Below are positions 53,971-61,583 of a stretch of 64,000 nt of DNA, piece by piece. The position numbers were made by a program, and so were the translations under genes. How positions within the stretch are numbered: the stretch's first letter is position 1; each line of letters begins with the position of its first letter. The stretch is from Crossiella cryophila (lineage in GTDB: Bacteria; Actinomycetota; Actinomycetes; Mycobacteriales; Pseudonocardiaceae), in the NCBI RefSeq assembly GCF_014204915.1, contig NZ_JACHMH010000001.1, forward strand, positions 2,997,001 to 3,061,000, written 5' to 3'. Below the pieces are notes generated by a model. The model had not been told where the DNA came from, did no database searches, and saw only the letters and a list, made by a program, of their open reading frames with translations.

Positions 53971-54864
53971 ATGACGTCGGTGGTGGATCGGCTGTGCTCG
54001 GCACGGCCCTCGTTCTCGGTGGAGTTCTTCCCGCCGGGGGATGAGAACGCGGAACGGCAGCTGTGGCGCTCGATCCGTGATCTGGAACCCCTGGAACCCA
54101 GCTTCGTCTCGGTCACCTACGGCGCGGGCGGCACCAAGCGGGACCGCACCATCCGGATCACCGGCCGCATCGCCGCCGAGACCACGCTGACCCCGGTGGC
54201 GCACCTGACCGCGGTCAACCACTCCGTCGCCGAACTGCGCAACATCATCGGCTGGTACGCCTCGGCCGGGGTCACCAACGTGCTCGCGCTGCGCGGCGAC
54301 CCGCCAGGCGACCCGCACGCCGAGTGGATCCCGCACCCGGAGGGCATCACGCACGCCGAGGAACTGGTCCGCCTGGTGCGCGGGCTCGGCGACTTCTGCG
54401 TCAGCGTGGCCTGCTTCCCCAACGGCCACCCGCGTTCCACCGGCCTGGAGGCCGACGCGGACTACCTGGTGCGCAAGTTCGAGGCCGGCGCGAGTTACGC
54501 GGTGTCCCAGACGGTGTTCCGGGTCGAGGAGTTCCTGCGGCTGCGCGACCGGGTGGCCGCGCGCGGCATCGACGTGACCAAGGTGCCGCTGCTGCCCGGC
54601 CTGATGCCGATCACCTCGGTCAAGGGCGTGCGCCGGATGGCCGAGCTGTCCGGCGACCCGATCCCGCCGGAGGTGCTGTCCCGGATCGACCCGATCGCCG
54701 AGGACCCGGCCGCGGTGCGCGAGGAGGGCGTGCGGATCGCGACCGAGCTGTCCCAGCAGTTGCTCGCCGAGGGTGTGCTGAACCTGCACTACTACACGCT
54801 GAACAAGTCCACCGCGACGCGTGAGGTGCTGGAGAACCTGGGATTGGTACCCGCCAGAGCGTGA
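53971..54864 (+). CDS. MetF-like methylenetetrahydrofolate reductase (Rv2172c-type)
   Basis: The 297-residue TIM-barrel flavoprotein has the MTHFR pattern: SFSVEFFPPGDENAE with the catalytic Glu, FVSVTYGAGGTKRDRT, HLTAVNHS (folate side), NVLALRGDPPGDP, ADYLVRKFEAGASYAVSQTVF and PLLPGLMPITSVKGVRRMAELSG. Actinobacteria often have this shorter Rv2172c-type enzyme, reported as a non-canonical MTHFR, instead of or besides MetF. It is divergent from idsA2 with about 180 bases between starts, so both promoters lie there. Confidence 0.9.
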   Translation: MTSVVDRLCSARPSFSVEFFPPGDENAERQLWRSIRDLEPLEPSFVSVTYGAGGTKRDRTIRITGRIAAETTLTPVAHLTAVNHSVAELRNIIGWYASAGVTNVLALRGDPPGDPHAEWIPHPEGITHAEELVRLVRGLGDFCVSVACFPNGHPRSTGLEADADYLVRKFEAGASYAVSQTVFRVEEFLRLRDRVAARGIDVTKVPLLPGLMPITSVKGVRRMAELSGDPIPPEVLSRIDPIAEDPAAVREEGVRIATELSQQLLAEGVLNLHYYTLNKSTATREVLENLGLVPARA

Positions 54865-54867
54865 ATG

Positions 54868-54903
54868 GTCGGCCCTGCGGTCCGCACGGACCGTAGGGCC
54901 GAC
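54868..54903 (+). terminator. Hairpin terminator after the MetF-like gene
   Basis: Seventeen-base arms (54868-54884 and 54887-54903) are complementary with one mismatch around a two-base CA turn, starting four bases after the stop codon. There is no T-run, so it may also act as an mRNA-stabilising hairpin. Confidence 0.65.
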
Positions 54904-55026
54904 TGGTCCACTCAGGTGCAGCCGTTCGTCGCATCCGGTCTCCTTGTGATGAACGGATACGGTGAATGCCGTTGCGCCACATGACTTTCGCTATGGTCAA
55001 CACACCCGGCGAAAGGTGGTGCCCCG

Positions 55027-55263
55027 TTGTCGCTCCACCACCTGACCGCACCGCCGACCGCGCCGGACATCCAGCCACTGTTGTCAGACCAGGCGCAGTT
55101 GACCATCGTGCTGGTGGTCTGGGTCGTGGTGGCGGTGATCCTGGCGGTGGTGGTGGTGCGCTCCTGCTGGCGGCGCAAGCGGGCGGACCGGCGTTCACGG
55201 GCCGATGACGCGGGCCCGTTCATCCGGTTGATGCCACCGGAACCGGACACCAAGGCGAGCTGA
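55027..55263 (+). CDS. Small single-span membrane protein (Rv2169c-type)
   Basis: The 78-residue protein has a polar N-terminus, one strong transmembrane helix (about 25-46, LTIVLVVWVVVAVILAVVVVR) and a basic cytoplasmic-type tail (SCWRRKRADRRSRADD). A TTG at 55027 follows GAAAGG; no other in-frame start is available. Rv2169c is a small membrane protein in the same neighbourhood next to lppM and the GNAT. The function is unknown. Confidence 0.7.
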   Translation: MSLHHLTAPPTAPDIQPLLSDQAQLTIVLVVWVVVAVILAVVVVRSCWRRKRADRRSRADDAGPFIRLMPPEPDTKAS

Positions 55264-55280
55264 GCCGCATCGCCCGCTGA

Positions 55281-55664
55281 TCAGCCCAGCCGGGCGTCCA
55301 CCTCGATCTCGATCCGCGCCCGTGGGTCCAGCAATCCGCCCACGAGCATGGTGGCGGCCGGCCGGGACTGGCCGAAAGCCTTGCGCAGCAACGGCCAGCA
55401 CGGCTCGAAGTCGGCCCGGTCGGGCAGCAGGTAGCGGACCCGGACCACCTCGTCGAAGGTGCAGCCCGCCTCACCCAGCGCGTGCTCGATGTTGCGCAGG
55501 CACTGCGCGGCCTGCGTCACGACGTCCTCGGCGATGGTCATGGTGGCGTAGTCGAAACCGGTGGTGCCGGAGACGTAGACGTGCTCGCCGACCACGACGG
55601 CCCGTGAATAGCCGATCTGCGCCTCGAAGGTCGACCCGCTGGAGATGACCCGTCGTTCACTCAT
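55281..55664 (-). CDS. RidA-family (YjgF/UK114) protein
   Basis: The 127-residue protein has the RidA fold and motif order: GYSRAVVVGEHVYVSGTTG, DVVTQAAQCLRNIEHALGEAG, VRVRYLLPDRADFEPCWPLL and PAATMLVGGLLDPRARIEIEVDA. RidA proteins hydrolyse reactive enamine/imine intermediates. The critical Arg of active RidA lies in the RARIEIE segment (R-I-E-I-E-V). It is convergent with the small membrane protein gene. Confidence 0.88.
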   Translation of the reverse strand: MSERRVISSGSTFEAQIGYSRAVVVGEHVYVSGTTGFDYATMTIAEDVVTQAAQCLRNIEHALGEAGCTFDEVVRVRYLLPDRADFEPCWPLLRKAFGQSRPAATMLVGGLLDPRARIEIEVDARLG

Positions 55665-55762
55665 GGGGTCGAGGCTAGGGCTTGCGCGCGGGCGGCCCTA
55701 AGGGGTTTCCAGGGCCCCGGACGGTCGTGCAGGCGCCAGGCGTGGCGTTGCCTGGCGCCTGG

Positions 55763-55927
55763 TCACGCCGACCGGGGCGCGGGGCGGCGACCCTGGCCGC
55801 GGGAGTCGGCCGACCGGGTCGCGGGCGCGGGCGCCCGGCGTGGGATCCGGACGCCCGGCGGTCGGGCACCGAGGACCACCTGCAGGTCCCCGACCGGCCT
55901 CGCCGTCCGGATCTGTGTCGCCGCCAT
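55763..55927 (-). CDS. Small basic ORF, 54 residues, with strong ribosome-binding site
   Basis: The 54-residue frame starts MAATQIRTARPVGDLQVVLG and continues into an Arg/Pro/Ala-rich tail. A perfect AGGAGG lies eight bases before ATG 55927, an unusually good signal that argues for translation. The first 20 residues look like the N-terminus of a folded domain while the rest looks disordered, so this may be the remnant of a longer gene or a short regulatory peptide. It is divergent from the AraC gene with 169 bases between starts. Confidence 0.45.
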   Translation of the reverse strand: MAATQIRTARPVGDLQVVLGARPPGVRIPRRAPAPATRSADSRGQGRRPAPRSA

Positions 55928-56096
55928 GCTCGTCGCCTCCTGGTCTCGACGCGCACACCCCCAGTGGTCCGCGTCGTGCAGCGAAGGTATTCCGGGCGCT
56001 CCGGCGGGTAAATCCACTTCGCGACAGGATGGGTGCCGCATTCCGGACAACCAGCGCCACGGCTGGGACGTCCTCGTTACGGCACGGGGAGTCAGC

Positions 56097-57110
56097 ATGA
56101 TCTTGTTCGAGGGCCGGGATGTCGACGAGGTGCACGAGGTGGTCAGCAACCACTTCGCGCCGCATCGGCTCCGGGTGGTGGAGAACCAGCCCCTGGCGGG
56201 GCGGTTCACGGCGGTGCACGTCGGGGCGGTGTCAGTGTTCGAGCTGGGTTATGGCGCGGATGTCGAGGTCCGGCCGGGGGAGATGCCCGACATCTACAAC
56301 GTGCACGTGCCGCTGAGCGGACACGGGGAGCTGCGGGTGGACAACCTGGCGGTGGGCACCGAGAGCAGTGTGATCGGGCCGGGGCAACGGTTGCGGATGC
56401 GCTGGAGCGGGGACAGCAACACGCTGATCCTGCGCTTCGCCCGCGCCGCCATCGACGAGGCACTGGCCACCCGGCTCGGCGACCTGCCTGCCACGCCGAC
56501 CCGGTTCGATCCGGAGATCAGGGCCGCGGCCCAGTCCTGGCTGGTGGCCATGCGCGCCTTCGCCGACAACGCCGCGGCCGGCCTGTTCGCCCGGTCCCCG
56601 CTGGCCGCCGCGCACTTCGAGCAGATGCTGGTGCACGGCCTGCTGGACACCCAGCCGCACACCCTGAGCCAGGCGCTGGCCGGACCGGAGCGCACCGAGC
56701 TGCCGCAGGTGCTGCGCCGGGCGATGGCCTACTGCGAGGAGCACGCGGCCGAGCCGATCACCCCGGCGGACATGGCGGTGGCGGCCAGGGTCGGGGTGCG
56801 CTCGCTGCAACGCGCCTTCCGCACCCACCTGGACACCACGCCGCTGGCCCACCTGTACCGGGTCCGGCTGGACCGGGCGCATCAGGACCTGCTGGCCATC
56901 GCCGAGGGCCGGGCCAGCGGGTCGGTGACCGAGGTGGCGCTGCGCTGGGGATTCACCCACCTCGGCCGGTTCTCCGCGCAGTACCGCCAGGCCTACGGGC
57001 ACCCGCCGGTGCGCACGCTGCGGCCCTCAGCCCACGGGTTCGAGCCGGGCCACGTAGCGCCGGTGCGCGACGAAGGCCATCACGTACACCAGCAACGCCA
57101 CCCCGCCTGA
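56097..57110 (+). CDS. AraC-family transcriptional regulator
   Basis: The 337-residue regulator has an N-terminal AraC_binding_2-like cupin domain (about 1-180, RPGEMPDIYNVHVPLSGHGELRV, GPGQRLRMRWSG) and C-terminal double helix-turn-helix (about 215-320, ITPADMAVAARVGVRSLQRAFRTHLDTTPLAHLYRVRLDRAHQDLL and VTEVALRWGFTHLGRFSAQYRQAYGHPP). Homologs normally stop soon after YGHPP; here the frame runs on about 30 residues into the 3' end of lppM. GGGGAG precedes ATG 56097. Targets are unknown; the divergent 54-residue ORF is the nearest candidate. Confidence 0.88.
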   Translation: MILFEGRDVDEVHEVVSNHFAPHRLRVVENQPLAGRFTAVHVGAVSVFELGYGADVEVRPGEMPDIYNVHVPLSGHGELRVDNLAVGTESSVIGPGQRLRMRWSGDSNTLILRFARAAIDEALATRLGDLPATPTRFDPEIRAAAQSWLVAMRAFADNAAAGLFARSPLAAAHFEQMLVHGLLDTQPHTLSQALAGPERTELPQVLRRAMAYCEEHAAEPITPADMAVAARVGVRSLQRAFRTHLDTTPLAHLYRVRLDRAHQDLLAIAEGRASGSVTEVALRWGFTHLGRFSAQYRQAYGHPPVRTLRPSAHGFEPGHVAPVRDEGHHVHQQRHPA

Positions 57111-57698
57111 ACCACCGGCGACCACCAGCGCCCAGTACTGCCAGGACTCGGTGCGCTGGTCGGCGTAGGAGACGGTGGCGGCCAGCTCGGTGATCTCCCC
57201 GGCCTTGGGGGACCAGGCGATGCCGTCGGCGACGTGCCTGCCGTTGGTGCTGGCGATCCGGCCCGGGAAGTTGATCCGGATCTGGACGTCGGTGCGGTCC
57301 GGGGCCAGCGAGGTGAGGTCGACCGAGCCGGACAACGTGACCAGTCCACCGGAGCGGCGCAGCTGCAGCCGGTAGTTGGTGGACATCAGGTCGGTGGCCG
57401 AGGAGAGCTGGCGCAGCTCCTCGAAGGTCAGCCCGTTGAAGAACAGCTGCGAGCCGGCGTAGCCCTCCCGGCTGTGCGGCAGCACCCGGACCCGGCTGGC
57501 CAGCTCGGCAGGCACCTTGAGCTGCGGGCCCAGGTCGCCGTCGCGGGCGGGCAGGGTGAGCAGCACCAGTTCCCCGGAGACCCGGTCGTCCTCGGTGACC
57601 GCCATGGTCAGCGAGGCGCGCACGCAGCCGGAGAGGAACAGCACGCACAGCAGCCCGAGCAGCGGCAGGGCGACCAGTCGCGGGCGGGACAGGGGCAC
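57027..57698 (-). CDS. lppM: Lipoprotein LppM
   Basis: The 223-residue protein has a type II signal peptide with lipobox LSGC (Cys about residue 26). A beta-rich outer-facing domain follows (SLTMAVTEDDRVSGELVLLTLP..., LTFEELRQLSS, GLVTLSGSVDLTSL, ADGIAWSPKAGEITELAATVSYADQ), then a C-terminal transmembrane helix (YWALVVAGGSGGVALLVYVMAFVA) and the RRYVARLEP tail. This is the LppM layout (Rv2171), a protein linked to phagosome interference in mycobacteria. The GTG at 57698 is the sensible start. Its last 28 codons overlap the AraC gene on the opposite strand by 84 bases. Confidence 0.88.
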   Translation of the reverse strand: MPLSRPRLVALPLLGLLCVLFLSGCVRASLTMAVTEDDRVSGELVLLTLPARDGDLGPQLKVPAELASRVRVLPHSREGYAGSQLFFNGLTFEELRQLSSATDLMSTNYRLQLRRSGGLVTLSGSVDLTSLAPDRTDVQIRINFPGRIASTNGRHVADGIAWSPKAGEITELAATVSYADQRTESWQYWALVVAGGSGGVALLVYVMAFVAHRRYVARLEPVG

Positions 57699-57792
57699 CG
57701 CGCCATCCTGCCAGCCGTTCGGGTGAGCTGTCCTTGACGGCGCACAAGAACTCGAAAGCGTCCACCCATACCCGCCCGGTAGCGTCCGCTGC

Positions 57793-59478
57793 ATGTCCGC
57801 GACCGAAGGCGTCCATCAGATCAGCGAGCGGTACGTGCGAGACCTCGCCGCGCTCGACCCGAACACCGCCACCTACCTCGGTGTCCCTGGTCATGACGAC
57901 AAGCTCACCGACTATTCGCCGGAGGGCCACGGCGCCCGCGCCGAGCTGGCCCGCACCGCCCTGCGCGACCTGCGCGCCGCCACCGCCGCGGACGCCGACG
58001 AGCAGGCCGCCAAGGACGTGTTCCTGGAACGGGTCGGGCTGACCGTGGAACGGCACGAGGCCGGTCTGGACGTCAGCGAGCTGAACGTCATCGCCAGCCC
58101 AGTGCACGAGCTGCGGCAGACCTTCGACCTGATGCCCAGTGACACCGCGCAGGACTGGGCGGTGATCTCGGCCAGGCTCGGCGGCATGCCGGTCGCGCTG
58201 GAACAGGTGCGCGCCGCGCTGAGCCACTCCGCCGCGCACGGCCGCACCTCCGCGCTGCGCCAGGTCCGCCGGGTGGCCGAACAGTGCGAGACCTGGGCGG
58301 GCCGCCGCGGCGGGGAGTCCTTCTTCAGCACCATGATCGCCGCCGCCGACCAGGTCCAGGGCGTCTCCGCGGCGCTGACCGGCGAACTGCGCGCGCACGC
58401 CGAGTCCGCCTCGGCCGCCTACGCCGACTTCGGCCGCTTCCTGCGCGAGGAACTGGCCCCCAGCGCCCCGGAGAAGGACGCGGTCGGCCTGGAGGTCTAC
58501 CAGCTCTCCTCCCGCTTCTTCACCGGCGCCGAGCTGGACCTGCAGGAGGCTTATGACTGGGGCTGGGAGGAGTTCTCCCGGATCGAGGCCGAGATGAAGC
58601 AGGTGGCCGGCCGGATCCGGCCTGGCGCCACCCTGGCCGAGGCCGCCGCCGCGCTGGACGCCGACCCGCGGTACCGGGTGCACGGCCAGGACGCCTTCCA
58701 GCACTGGATGCAGGAGCTGTCCGACCGGGCCCTGACCGAGTTGCGCGGCGTGCACTTCGAGATCCCGGACCGGCTGATGAAGCTGGAATGCCGGATCGCC
58801 CCGCCCGGCGGCACCGTGGGCGCCTACTACACCGGCCCCACCGACGACTTCTCCCGCCCCGGCCGCATGTGGTGGTCAGTCCCCGCCGACAAGGAGGACT
58901 TCTCCACCTGGCGCGAGGTCTCCACCGTCTACCACGAGGGCGTCCCCGGCCATCACCTGCAGATCGCCACCGCGGTCGCCGAGGCCGAACGCCTCAACCG
59001 CTTCCAGCGCCTGCTCTGCTGGGTCTCCGGCCACGGCGAGGGCTGGGCCCTGTACGCCGAACGCCTGATGCGCGAACTCGGCTACCTCGACGACGACGGC
59101 AACCTGCTGGGCATGCTCGACGCCCACCTCTTCCGCGCCGCCAGGGTGATCGTCGACATCGGCATGCACCTGGAACTCCCCATCCCCGCAGGCTCCGGCT
59201 TCCACCCCGGCGAACGCTGGACCCCAGAACTCGGCCTGGAATTCCTCCTCACCAGAACCATCACCGACGCCACCCACGTCCGCGACGAGATCGACCGCTA
59301 CCTCGGCTGGCCCGGCCAGGCCCCCAGCTACAAACTCGGCGAACGCCTCTGGCTCCAGGCCCGCGACGAAGCCAAGCAACGCGAAGGCGCCAACTTCGAC
59401 CTCAAACACTTCCACGAACGAGCCCTCAAAATGGGCGCCATGGGCCTAGACCTCCTCCGCACCCGCCTAGGCGCCTAA
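57793..59478 (+). CDS. DUF885 putative zinc-dependent peptidase-like protein
   Basis: The 561-residue protein matches DUF885: a helical body, then YYTGPTDDFSRPGRMWWSVPADKEDFSTW, the metal-site motif TVYHEGVPGHHLQ (H-E-x3-G-H-H), SGHGEGWALYAERLMRELGY (with a Glu for metal binding) and a C-terminal KLGERLWLQARDEA. M32/gluzincin-like carboxypeptidase activity is assumed for the family but rarely shown. The ATG at 57793 is divergent from lppM. In the last ~400 bases the plus strand becomes markedly richer in C than G, a trend that continues into the following repeat block. Confidence 0.82.
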   Translation: MSATEGVHQISERYVRDLAALDPNTATYLGVPGHDDKLTDYSPEGHGARAELARTALRDLRAATAADADEQAAKDVFLERVGLTVERHEAGLDVSELNVIASPVHELRQTFDLMPSDTAQDWAVISARLGGMPVALEQVRAALSHSAAHGRTSALRQVRRVAEQCETWAGRRGGESFFSTMIAAADQVQGVSAALTGELRAHAESASAAYADFGRFLREELAPSAPEKDAVGLEVYQLSSRFFTGAELDLQEAYDWGWEEFSRIEAEMKQVAGRIRPGATLAEAAAALDADPRYRVHGQDAFQHWMQELSDRALTELRGVHFEIPDRLMKLECRIAPPGGTVGAYYTGPTDDFSRPGRMWWSVPADKEDFSTWREVSTVYHEGVPGHHLQIATAVAEAERLNRFQRLLCWVSGHGEGWALYAERLMRELGYLDDDGNLLGMLDAHLFRAARVIVDIGMHLELPIPAGSGFHPGERWTPELGLEFLLTRTITDATHVRDEIDRYLGWPGQAPSYKLGERLWLQARDEAKQREGANFDLKHFHERALKMGAMGLDLLRTRLGA

Positions 59479-59487
59479 CCCCGTCCC

Positions 59488-59643
59488 ACAACAGCCAACA
59501 CCCCGTACAAGAACGGCCAACACGCGGTACAAGAACGGCCAACACGCCGGGAGGGGTTCGGGTTTGAACCCCCTCCGCGCGTGTTGGCCGTTGTCGTACC
59601 CAGTGTTGGCCGTTCTCGTACGCCACGTTGGCCGTTCTTGTAC
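59488..59643. repeat. Inverted-repeat block 1: five or six copies of a 20-base unit in opposed orientation
   Basis: The unit GTACAAGAACGGCCAACACG occurs at 59505-59524 and 59527-59546, with a degenerate partial copy near 59488. Reverse-complement copies with one to three changes follow at 59580-59599, 59602-59621 and 59624-59643. Between the two arms is a compact GGGAGGGGTTC...GAACCCCCTCC hairpin (about 59550-59576). The whole could fold into one stem of about 70 base pairs. It begins 10 bases after the DUF885 stop. Confidence 0.9.
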
Positions 59644-59717
59644 GCCTTAGGCAACTACGACCGGGCGAAGCCCGGAGGAACGAGCAGTCGGGGTGGCTTT
59701 TCAAACACTCCCCGAGC

Positions 59718-59865
59718 GGTTCCCCCATCCCCGTCAGCCTGGAGAGGACACACCACATCCCGGGTGCGCAGACCGCAACCTGCTTGGCCCTAGCCTCCCA
59801 ACCGCAACGGTCTGCGTGCCCGGGATGTGGTTTGGTATCGGAAGGCTGACGGGGATGGGGGAACC
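59718..59865. repeat. Inverted-repeat block 2
   Basis: A perfect 23-base outer arm (59718-59740 against 59843-59865) encloses a second complementary pair, CCACATCCCGGG...GCAGACCG on the left (about 59753-59775) and its complement on the right (about 59809-59830), with a short unpaired centre around 59787-59798. Small hairpins precede it at 59661-59675 and 59689-59715. Confidence 0.9.
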
Positions 59866-59928
59866 GTACGAGCACTGCTCTTCTTCTCTGCTCTTGTCTT
59901 TGATTTTCCCCCCCCCATCCTTTGATTC

Positions 59929-60041
59929 CTGCCCGTCCGGCGAGGACGCTCTTGATCTTGACTGTCGCTCGGGTACCTCAGCAACAGAGGCCAACAACGC
60001 AAAGATCAAGAGCGAAAAAGATGGCCTCGCCGGCCGGGCAG
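59929..60041. repeat. Inverted-repeat block 3
   Basis: The left arm 59929-59945 pairs with 60025-60041 (17 bases, one mismatch), and inside it CGCTCTTGATCTT (59947-59959) pairs perfectly with AAGATCAAGAGCG (60002-60014). A small CCTC...GAGG hairpin occupies the centre. An unusual pyrimidine stretch with nine consecutive C residues (about 59908-59916) lies just before the block. Confidence 0.88.
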
Positions 60042-60129
60042 ACCACCGGAGGGGGGAGGGCAGATCAAACCCCGGGATGAGCAGGTTGCGGGGCTGGGCA
60101 GGCTGCCGGGGCCTGAACCAGCGTGGCTC

Positions 60130-60295
60130 CGAGGGCTCGCGTGTTCTCCGCACGGCCTTCCGCAAGCCAACCACACCCCGAGGAGCGGCCCCGGTCACGT
60201 TGGGTTGGCCGGGCGGCGGTTTGTGTTGCGGGGGCCGCTCCTCGGGGCGCGGTCAGCAAGCTCCAGGCCGTACGGAGAACACACGAGAACCCTCG
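60130..60295. repeat. Inverted-repeat block 4
   Basis: A long imperfect palindrome spans 166 bases. The inner 17-base arms CCCCGAGGAGCGGCCCC (60176-60192) and 60231-60247 are perfect complements, and the outer arms 60130-60160 and 60262-60295 pair with a few mismatches (CGAGGGCTCGCGTG-type sequence against its complement). It ends 45 bases before the stop of the convergent GNAT gene. The stretch 60300-60340 is low-complexity (runs of CCCCAAAA type). Confidence 0.9.
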
Positions 60296-60339
60296 TCGTG
60301 GGGTTTTCACCCCCAACCCCAAAACCCAAACCCCACCGC

Positions 60340-60909
60340 TCAAAGCGGCAAAGACCGCCCCAAAACAGCAAAAGGCCGAGGATCCCCCGTGAACGTGTAA
60401 TGCCGCAACACGTCCTCAAACCCCAACCGCCGATACAACTTCCAAGCCCGAGAAGGCCCCTCCGGAGTCGACAACAACACCGTCCCCGAATCCGCCCGCC
60501 CCATCAACCCCCGCAACAACTGCTCGCCCAACCCCTTGCCCTGCGCGTCCGGCCGCACATGCAACTCGGTCAGCTCGAAGTAATCGCCCATCCACAGATG
60601 CACCTGATCCGGCGCCGCCACCGCGGTCAACCCCCGCCGGACCTGCTCATGCCACCACTGCCCGCTCGCGCCCCGGTAGCCGTAGCCGATCCCGGCCAGC
60701 GCGCCCTGCTCGTCGAAGGCGCCAACGCATCGCCAGCCCACCCGGACCATGTGCGCCAGCCACATCGGGGCCCGCTGCTGCACGGTGCTCGGCGGGTACC
60801 GCATCGCCGCCACGTACAGCGCCAGGGCCTCACCCAGGCGCAGGCGGAGGTCGTCGGCGGTCAGCTCGACGACGGTCTCGCTGATGCCGGGATGCTCTGC
60901 TGCGCTCAC
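60340..60909 (-). CDS. GNAT-family N-acetyltransferase (Rv2170-type)
   Basis: The 189-residue acetyltransferase has the GNAT core: TELHVRPDAQGKGLGEQLLRGLMG (motif A, Q-x-x-G-x-G/A acetyl-CoA loop), STPEGPSRAWKLYRRLGFEDV (motif B) and an N-terminal region with GIGYGYRG. M. tuberculosis Rv2170, in the equivalent place, acetylates isocitrate dehydrogenase. The GTG at 60909 (reading VSAAEHPG) is the best start. Its 5' end is about 97 bases from a LexA box shared with the divergent HEPN gene. Confidence 0.85.
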   Translation of the reverse strand: MSAAEHPGISETVVELTADDLRLRLGEALALYVAAMRYPPSTVQQRAPMWLAHMVRVGWRCVGAFDEQGALAGIGYGYRGASGQWWHEQVRRGLTAVAAPDQVHLWMGDYFELTELHVRPDAQGKGLGEQLLRGLMGRADSGTVLLSTPEGPSRAWKLYRRLGFEDVLRHYTFTGDPRPFAVLGRSLPL

Positions 60910-61005
60910 CGTCCCATCAGACCATGACCGGCCGCACCGGCGGTGTTCCGCCCCACGTCGAGATGGGTTGAGCATTGTCGGTGCCCCAGGCTAGGGTGGA
61001 GTCGT

Positions 61006-61021
61006 TCGAACGCATGTTCGA
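61006..61021. promoter_or_regulatory. LexA (SOS) box
   Basis: TCGAACgcatGTTCGA is a perfect palindromic match to the actinobacterial/mycobacterial SOS box (TCGAAC-N4-GTTCGA). It lies between the divergent GNAT (start 60909) and HEPN gene (start 61140). Either promoter could be LexA-controlled; the HEPN operon is the more attractive candidate. Confidence 0.88.
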
Positions 61022-61139
61022 GAGATCGTGTGTTCGGACCAAGCCGGGCGGCGGGGTGGGGGAAGCACCTCGCCGCCCGGCGCCGCCGGCTTCCCCTCGG
61101 CGGAGTCGTCCTTTGTGGTGACGTTCTGAGGAGGCCGTG

Positions 61140-61583
61140 ATGTCTGTCCCCGTCCACTTCCCGATCCAGCGGCGCAACTCTCCCGAGCTGCCCTACCGGC
61201 CGCGCACGGGTCCGGTGGCCGCGGCCGGTCTGCTCGCCCAGGCCCAGCGTGGCCTGGAAACAGCCCGCAGGGAGCCGCAGCCGGCCGAGCGCTACGCCGT
61301 GGCGCACCTGGCCGCCCTGCGCGCCGCCGCCTCGGTGCTGGCCATCCGGGCGCGTCCCCGCCCCGGCAAGAACCGTCCGACCAGCGTCTGGGTGTTACTC
61401 GCCGCCGCAGCCCCTGAGCTGCGGGAATGGGCCGCCTTCTACGCCTCGGGCGCCCATCGCCGGGCGCAGGTGCAGGCCGGGATCACCCGGCTGGTCACCC
61501 AGCGCGACGCCGATGACCTGCTCCGGCAGACCGAGGACTTCCTCGTGCTCGCCGAGCGGGTCCTGCACGAGGCAGACAGGTGA
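61140..61583 (+). CDS. SAV_6107-type HEPN-domain protein
   Basis: The 147-residue helical protein has the pattern of SAV_6107-family HEPN proteins: GLLAQAQRGLETARREPQPAERYAVAHLAALRAAASVLAIRARP, then SVWVLLAAAAPELREWAAFYASGA and a C-terminal DADDLLRQTEDFLVLAERVL. HEPN folds bind nucleotides or cut RNA; the R-x4-6-H catalytic motif is not obvious here, although RYAVAH (R-x4-H) is present and worth noting. GAGGAGG lies five bases before ATG 61140. A perfect SOS box about 120 bases upstream suggests DNA-damage induction (inference). It overlaps the next gene by four bases. Confidence 0.8.
   Translation: MSVPVHFPIQRRNSPELPYRPRTGPVAAAGLLAQAQRGLETARREPQPAERYAVAHLAALRAAASVLAIRARPRPGKNRPTSVWVLLAAAAPELREWAAFYASGAHRRAQVQAGITRLVTQRDADDLLRQTEDFLVLAERVLHEADR

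Noticed and set aside
59488-60295. CRISPR array
   Set aside because: Repeats are inverted as well as direct, spacers are only two or three bases in block 1, and the other blocks do not share a repeat; no cas genes are near.
59693-60400. Protein-coding gene across the inverted-repeat block (235-codon frame)
   Set aside because: The frame runs through four palindromes, has no GC-rich third-position signal and no ribosome-binding site.
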